From: a bacterium
GTDB taxonomy: Bacteria; Patescibacteria; Dojkabacteria; JAKAPS01; JAJZLI01
Assembly: GCA_021805885.1 (NCBI GenBank)
Contig: JAJZDR010000030.1
Coordinates: 1-8,442, forward strand
Length of the DNA: 8,442 nucleotides
Reading direction: 5' to 3'
Below the pieces are notes generated by a model. It had not been told where the DNA came from. It saw nothing but the letters and a program-made list of their open reading frames with translations, and searched no databases. Shown here piece after piece: positions 5,055-8,442 of this stretch (its first letter is position 1; every line of letters starts with the position of its first letter). The translations under genes and the position numbers were made by a program.

Positions 5055-7679
5055 ATGTCTGTAATTATAATAATTTTTGTAACATTTATTGTCTTTAGTT
5101 TAATATCACTTATTTTTGGTTTTCCATTCTTATATTTTTTAAATAGAACATTACTAAAGAAATACCCGATATTGGCAATAGTTGTAGGTACATTATTTAT
5201 AATATTACCTATATATCTTATATATATAATTAATTTTGCTCCAATTGGGTGGTGGCTTCTATTGATTATATTTATATTTTTTAATATATATATATTAAAA
5301 AAGGATAAAAAAATATTTTTAGTATTAACTCAAAAAGAATTTTATATTCCTTATTTTATAATGCTAATTATTTTTCTTATCTGCCTCTCACCTACGATCA
5401 AAGCTAACCTTATATCATTTCTAGCCTACAATACTGATTTGGTTGAACATATCAATACAGCCGTTTTGTATTCACAAGGGAAATATATATTTAGCGACTA
5501 TCCTGGATACCACATACTGTTAGCCTTTTTTTATAGATTATCTCTTTCAACGAATATTGTGGCTTCATTTGTACTTTTTAACGCATATTTAGTTTCGCTT
5601 TTATTTGGAATTCTTTTCTTTTTGATAAATACTATTATAAAAATAAAGAATTCTAGATATACATATTTTATCTATTTCATACTTTTTATAATAACCTTAT
5701 CTCCTCTTGTTATTTGGGCATCTGAAGATAATTTTGCCCCGCAGTTAATAGGTATTATAGCAACCCCAATGGTTGTTGCATTCTCTTTTTATATGGTTAA
5801 AAGTAAGTTTTCACTATCTTCAATATTCCTAACAGCTTTCTCAATTGATATAATACTCTATTCTTACCCTCCAGCAGCAATATCAATAGCTGGATTACTA
5901 CTCATTTTTTATTTATTTCAGTTAAAAAATATAAAAAAATTAATTATTCTAACTTTATTTTTACTGATACTACTGGTACCTTTTTATAAAAGCACATCAG
6001 ATTTTATTCTTGGAACTTCTTCTAGTGTTAGTAGTAAAATATCTATAAACCCCAATATAGCTGGAGGATTTTTTAGAAGAAATACGCTTCCATCTATAAT
6101 AGGAATTATGCCCGTGTATAGGGTATATAACGGTCCAGATTTGAATAATCCTCCTAGATTAAGTGTTTTGTATAATAACAGTAATTTTAGATATCTCATA
6201 AACATAGTTTTCTTACTATTTATATTTTTTATCCCATTTGTAATATATATATTTAGAAAAAATTACAAAATCCTATCATTGATTATTGGTGATATTTTAA
6301 TAAACATATTTGCATATTTCTATATATCTCCATATGGGGATTTTAAAATTATATCTTTTAATATCTTTGTATTGCCATTAATTTTAATTTTATCTATTTT
6401 ATACTCTAATAAAAATAAATATATCTTAAATAAAATATTGAAAAATATATCTTTGATTCTGTTGATATTATTTTCATTCTTTTCTTTGTTAGCTAGTTTT
6501 TTAATTATAATTGATACAACTCATGTAGTAATCCAACAGCAACAGGTAAACTTATTGTATAATAAAATACAAACTTCTATCCCCAAGGAATCAAAAATAT
6601 TATTTATTGATAATAATTTAAATACAGAGATAATATTTAAGTCTTTAATGCATAATTATAATGTTTTTGAATATAATAATTTTAATAATTCTACTAGTCA
6701 GCTAAAAAATTTTGGTTTAGGAAAGAATAGTATTATTAATAATTATATTACTGCAAATATCAATATATATAAAAATATTAATCAATATAAATATATTATT
6801 ATAAATAGTAAATATATGGATAATTATCAACAATTGTTATTACCAGAAAATTTTATTTTTCAAAGTAATATTGCAGGTTATGATATTTTTAAAAATATAT
6901 ATAGTAATTATACATATATAAATTTAGATAAGGTCAATAATTTAGGTGTAAATCAACCATATATTGTAAATAAATCTTTAGTACTAAAAAAAATATTAAG
7001 TATAAAAAATACCAATAGCAATGATAATATAATAATATCCTTGATGTCTTTTGGTAGTAGTAATATTAAGGTAGGTGATAGGATTATTATATTACACAAT
7101 GGATACAATATAGTAAAGTTAAATAGCTCTTATCTAAATAAGACCTTAACTTTTAATAACAAGAATCCTATCTTAATATATAACATATCGCTTCTTAGTA
7201 AAAATCAGCTAAACTTATTAAATTTATATACTAAGACAACTTTGAAGTTATATAAACATTTTATAATTCCTAACACTCTAAATAATAATTTAAATATTAA
7301 AGTGGGAGTTACATCTGATAGGGCTTATTTAGGCTGGTTTAGAAACATGCATTCATTTGGAGGAAATAGCACATATAGATTTTCTAAAATGAACTCAACC
7401 CTATCAGTTCCTATTGTTGGAAATTATTTAAATTTGAATCTTAATATTAATCTAGGAATGTTTGGGTTATCAAATAGATATACAGATATAGCATTTTCAA
7501 CCAATAAATGTAAAAATATTTATTCATATCTATTAAACAGTAATGATAAAGTACAGAATATTAAATTCCCTATATCTAAAAATTGTGTGTCAAATAATTA
7601 TTTAGAATTGTATTTCAACAATGTTAATTATGGAAATCAGGTTCTATTTACAAATATAGCTGTAAACAAAAATTATTAG
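5055..7679 (+). CDS. Large polytopic membrane protein, GT-C-glycosyltransferase-like, with extracytoplasmic C-terminal domains
   Basis: This 874-residue protein has many hydrophobic helices up to about residue 487, then a soluble half. Basic loops RTLLKK (31-36), LKKDKK (81-86), IKIKNSR (195-201), RKNYK (401-405) and NKNKYILNK (452-460) mark the cytoplasmic side. This gives an outside N-terminus, an outside loop with NTDLVEH (126-132) and an outside C-terminus. The sequence D128...YSQGKY...YPGYH (149-153) matches the first-loop signature of uncharacterised GT-C-like families of the DUF6541/DUF2206 sort. The later SPYGDFKI (425-432) resembles their conserved Tyr/Lys loop before the last helices. 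Such proteins use polyprenyl-phosphate sugars outside the membrane; that role is inferred here. After the helices come an alpha/beta region (about 505-615), an Asn-rich beta region (620-745) and a terminal module (757-874) opening YLGWF and YRFSKMNSTL, resembling a degenerate galactose-binding-like jelly roll. Base composition in 6600-7000 is extremely AT-rich. No WWDxG oligosaccharyltransferase motif is seen. A flippase or polymerase role is an alternative. Confidence 0.7.
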   Translation: MSVIIIIFVTFIVFSLISLIFGFPFLYFLNRTLLKKYPILAIVVGTLFIILPIYLIYIINFAPIGWWLLLIIFIFFNIYILKKDKKIFLVLTQKEFYIPYFIMLIIFLICLSPTIKANLISFLAYNTDLVEHINTAVLYSQGKYIFSDYPGYHILLAFFYRLSLSTNIVASFVLFNAYLVSLLFGILFFLINTIIKIKNSRYTYFIYFILFIITLSPLVIWASEDNFAPQLIGIIATPMVVAFSFYMVKSKFSLSSIFLTAFSIDIILYSYPPAAISIAGLLLIFYLFQLKNIKKLIILTLFLLILLVPFYKSTSDFILGTSSSVSSKISINPNIAGGFFRRNTLPSIIGIMPVYRVYNGPDLNNPPRLSVLYNNSNFRYLINIVFLLFIFFIPFVIYIFRKNYKILSLIIGDILINIFAYFYISPYGDFKIISFNIFVLPLILILSILYSNKNKYILNKILKNISLILLILFSFFSLLASFLIIIDTTHVVIQQQQVNLLYNKIQTSIPKESKILFIDNNLNTEIIFKSLMHNYNVFEYNNFNNSTSQLKNFGLGKNSIINNYITANINIYKNINQYKYIIINSKYMDNYQQLLLPENFIFQSNIAGYDIFKNIYSNYTYINLDKVNNLGVNQPYIVNKSLVLKKILSIKNTNSNDNIIISLMSFGSSNIKVGDRIIILHNGYNIVKLNSSYLNKTLTFNNKNPILIYNISLLSKNQLNLLNLYTKTTLKLYKHFIIPNTLNNNLNIKVGVTSDRAYLGWFRNMHSFGGNSTYRFSKMNSTLSVPIVGNYLNLNLNINLGMFGLSNRYTDIAFSTNKCKNIYSYLLNSNDKVQNIKFPISKNCVSNNYLELYFNNVNYGNQVLFTNIAVNKNY

Positions 7680-7741
7680 AACTTATACGTAGTTAGGTCT
7701 TAATTAAAAAATACTTAATGCTGTTTCTGAGTAATGATAAA

Positions 7742-7760
7742 AAAAACAGGTCTTGTTTTT
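7742..7760 (+). terminator. Possible intrinsic (perhaps bidirectional) terminator
   Basis: AAAAACA (7742-7748) and TGTTTTT (7754-7760) form a 7-bp stem around a GGTCT loop, preceded by an A-run and ending in a T-run. It lies about 65-80 bp after the stop of the large membrane protein and before the next promoter. The stem has only one G-C pair, so it would be weak; position is the main support. Confidence 0.4.
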
Positions 7761-7808
7761 AGGGAGCTATAACTTTAGATTTAAATGAAATTATATTATC
7801 CAAAGTAC

Positions 7809-7837
7809 TTGATTTAACTAATATATTAAAATACAAT
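7809..7837 (+). promoter_or_regulatory. Promoter of the proteasome-like gene, predicting a leaderless transcript
   Basis: TTGATT (7809-7814) and TACAAT (7832-7837) are separated by 17 bp, with 4/6 and 5/6 consensus matches. The expected start, 6-8 nt past the -10, falls on the ATG at 7844, so the mRNA would have essentially no 5' leader. This fits the missing Shine-Dalgarno sequence. Confidence 0.5.
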
Positions 7838-7843
7838 AAATAT

Positions 7844-8442
7844 ATGACAATATGTATAGCAACAATAGCTGATGATGGGAAATCACTTGTACTTGCAGCA
7901 GACAAGGAAATTACTTATAGCTTCCCTCTAAATATTGAGGTAGAAGATGGTAGCAAAAAAATAGTAAAAATCACAGATAAAATTTTTATATTAGCGGCAG
8001 GAATTGGAGAGTTTTGTGTAGAGATTACAAGTGAAGTAAAGCGAGAAAAACAAGGAGCAACCAGTGTTAAAGAAATTACTGAGTATACCTACAATGTATA
8101 TACAAGGCTACGCGAGCAGAGATTGACTGAATTATACCTTAGGCCAAGAGGGTTTATAAGTGCTCAAGATTATATACAAAAACAACAACAATTAAATCTC
8201 CAAGTGGTAAATTTTCTTGATAATGTTCTGGCAAGCGATCCACAAGGAATGTTTAGTGTCGCTTTAATAATTGCTGGTATTGATACAACTGGAACATATA
8301 TTTATACTATAACGCCTCCAGGAACAATCACTCCAATGAATCAGCAAGGATTTGCAACGATTGGAATTGGTGATATACACGCTAATAACTCACTTATTGG
8401 AAGTAGTTATAAAACTTCTAATACTTTAAAGGAGTCTTTATA
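7844..8442 (+). CDS. Proteasome beta-like Ntn-hydrolase (3' end outside the window)
   Basis: The first 199 codons encode a bacterial relative of the 20S proteasome beta subunit/HslV fold, an N-terminal-nucleophile hydrolase. The ATG at 7844 is the first possible start in frame and places Thr directly after Met (MTICIATI). Removal of Met would expose the catalytic Thr1. Further hallmarks are LVLAADKEIT (15-24; D20 corresponds to proteasome Asp17), SKKIVKITDKIFILAAG (37-53; K39 as the Lys33 equivalent), LRPRGF (99-104), FSVALIIAGIDTTG (137-150), IYTITPPG (153-160) and ATIGIGDIHANNSL (171-184), the 'GxG..hA..sl' motif near the Ser/Asp positions of the proteasome active site. The pattern matches an uncharacterised bacterial Ntn-hydrolase family usually annotated as hypothetical, rather than true proteasome, HslV or Anbu. 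No unfoldase gene (Mpa/ARC, HslU) is in view. It is more GC-rich than the preceding gene and has its own promoter, so it looks functionally separate from the glycan genes. Confidence 0.8.
   Translation, partial: MTICIATIADDGKSLVLAADKEITYSFPLNIEVEDGSKKIVKITDKIFILAAGIGEFCVEITSEVKREKQGATSVKEITEYTYNVYTRLREQRLTELYLRPRGFISAQDYIQKQQQLNLQVVNFLDNVLASDPQGMFSVALIIAGIDTTGTYIYTITPPGTITPMNQQGFATIGIGDIHANNSLIGSSYKTSNTLKESL

Noticed and set aside
5984..6205. Reverse-strand 73-codon ORF inside the membrane protein gene
   Set aside because: It is antisense to transmembrane and loop coding sequence, with no independent signals.
5055..6515. Oligosaccharyltransferase (STT3/PglB/AglB) identity for the membrane protein
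   Set aside because: There is no WWDxG motif or equivalent in the soluble part, and the first-loop signature fits other GT-C-like families better.
6600..7000. AT-rich, Asn-coding stretch considered as a tandem repeat or an origin-like element
   Set aside because: No periodic repeat unit or iteron is visible. The reading frame stays open throughout, so it is low-complexity coding sequence.

Overview
The window is very AT-rich bacterial DNA, probably from a Candidate Phyla Radiation (Patescibacteria) genome of the Microgenomates/WWE3/Dojkabacteria kind. This placement is an inference from four things: TTGACA/TATAAT-type promoters, genes with no visible Shine-Dalgarno site, glycosyltransferases carrying extra beta-sandwich modules, and a RelB/YafQ-like toxin pair beside surface-glycan genes. 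TGA is used as a stop (at 2832-2834, in an ATGA overlap) and Trp is encoded by TGG. This argues against the recoded Gracilibacteria/Absconditabacteria and the Mycoplasma codes.

Layout. Positions 2-382 are the 3' end of a GT2 glycosyltransferase. Positions 445-1078 are a compact type II toxin-antitoxin operon with a near-consensus promoter and an AT-rich palindrome between the -10 box and the start codon. Positions 1079-1556 are gene-poor, with possible decayed reverse-strand coding sequence, one extended -10 element and a doubtful 21-codon ORF. Positions 1557-4414 hold two translationally coupled glycosyltransferases: GT2 (GT-A fold), then GT4 (GT-B fold). Positions 4416-5012 hold a reverse-strand, single-pass pilin-like protein, tail-to-tail with GT4. 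Positions 5055-7679 encode a large polytopic membrane protein with GT-C-like features and an extracytoplasmic C-terminal half. Positions 7680-7843 hold a possible terminator and a promoter. From 7844 a proteasome-like Ntn-hydrolase runs off the right edge.

How the genes may work together. The two cytoplasmic glycosyltransferases would build a lipid-linked glycan on the inner face of the membrane. The polytopic protein has the topology and acidic-loop signature of lipid-sugar-dependent enzymes acting on the outer face. The pilin-like protein is a possible surface-exposed acceptor or a structural partner; this is speculative.

The most unusual signal is that each of the three enzymes carries an additional beta-rich module resembling the galactose-binding-like jelly roll. 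It is inserted inside the catalytic region of the GT2, inserted between the GT-B lobes of the GT4, and appended to the C-terminus of the membrane protein. The toxin-antitoxin pair and the Ntn-hydrolase look unrelated to glycan synthesis and are noticeably less AT-rich.
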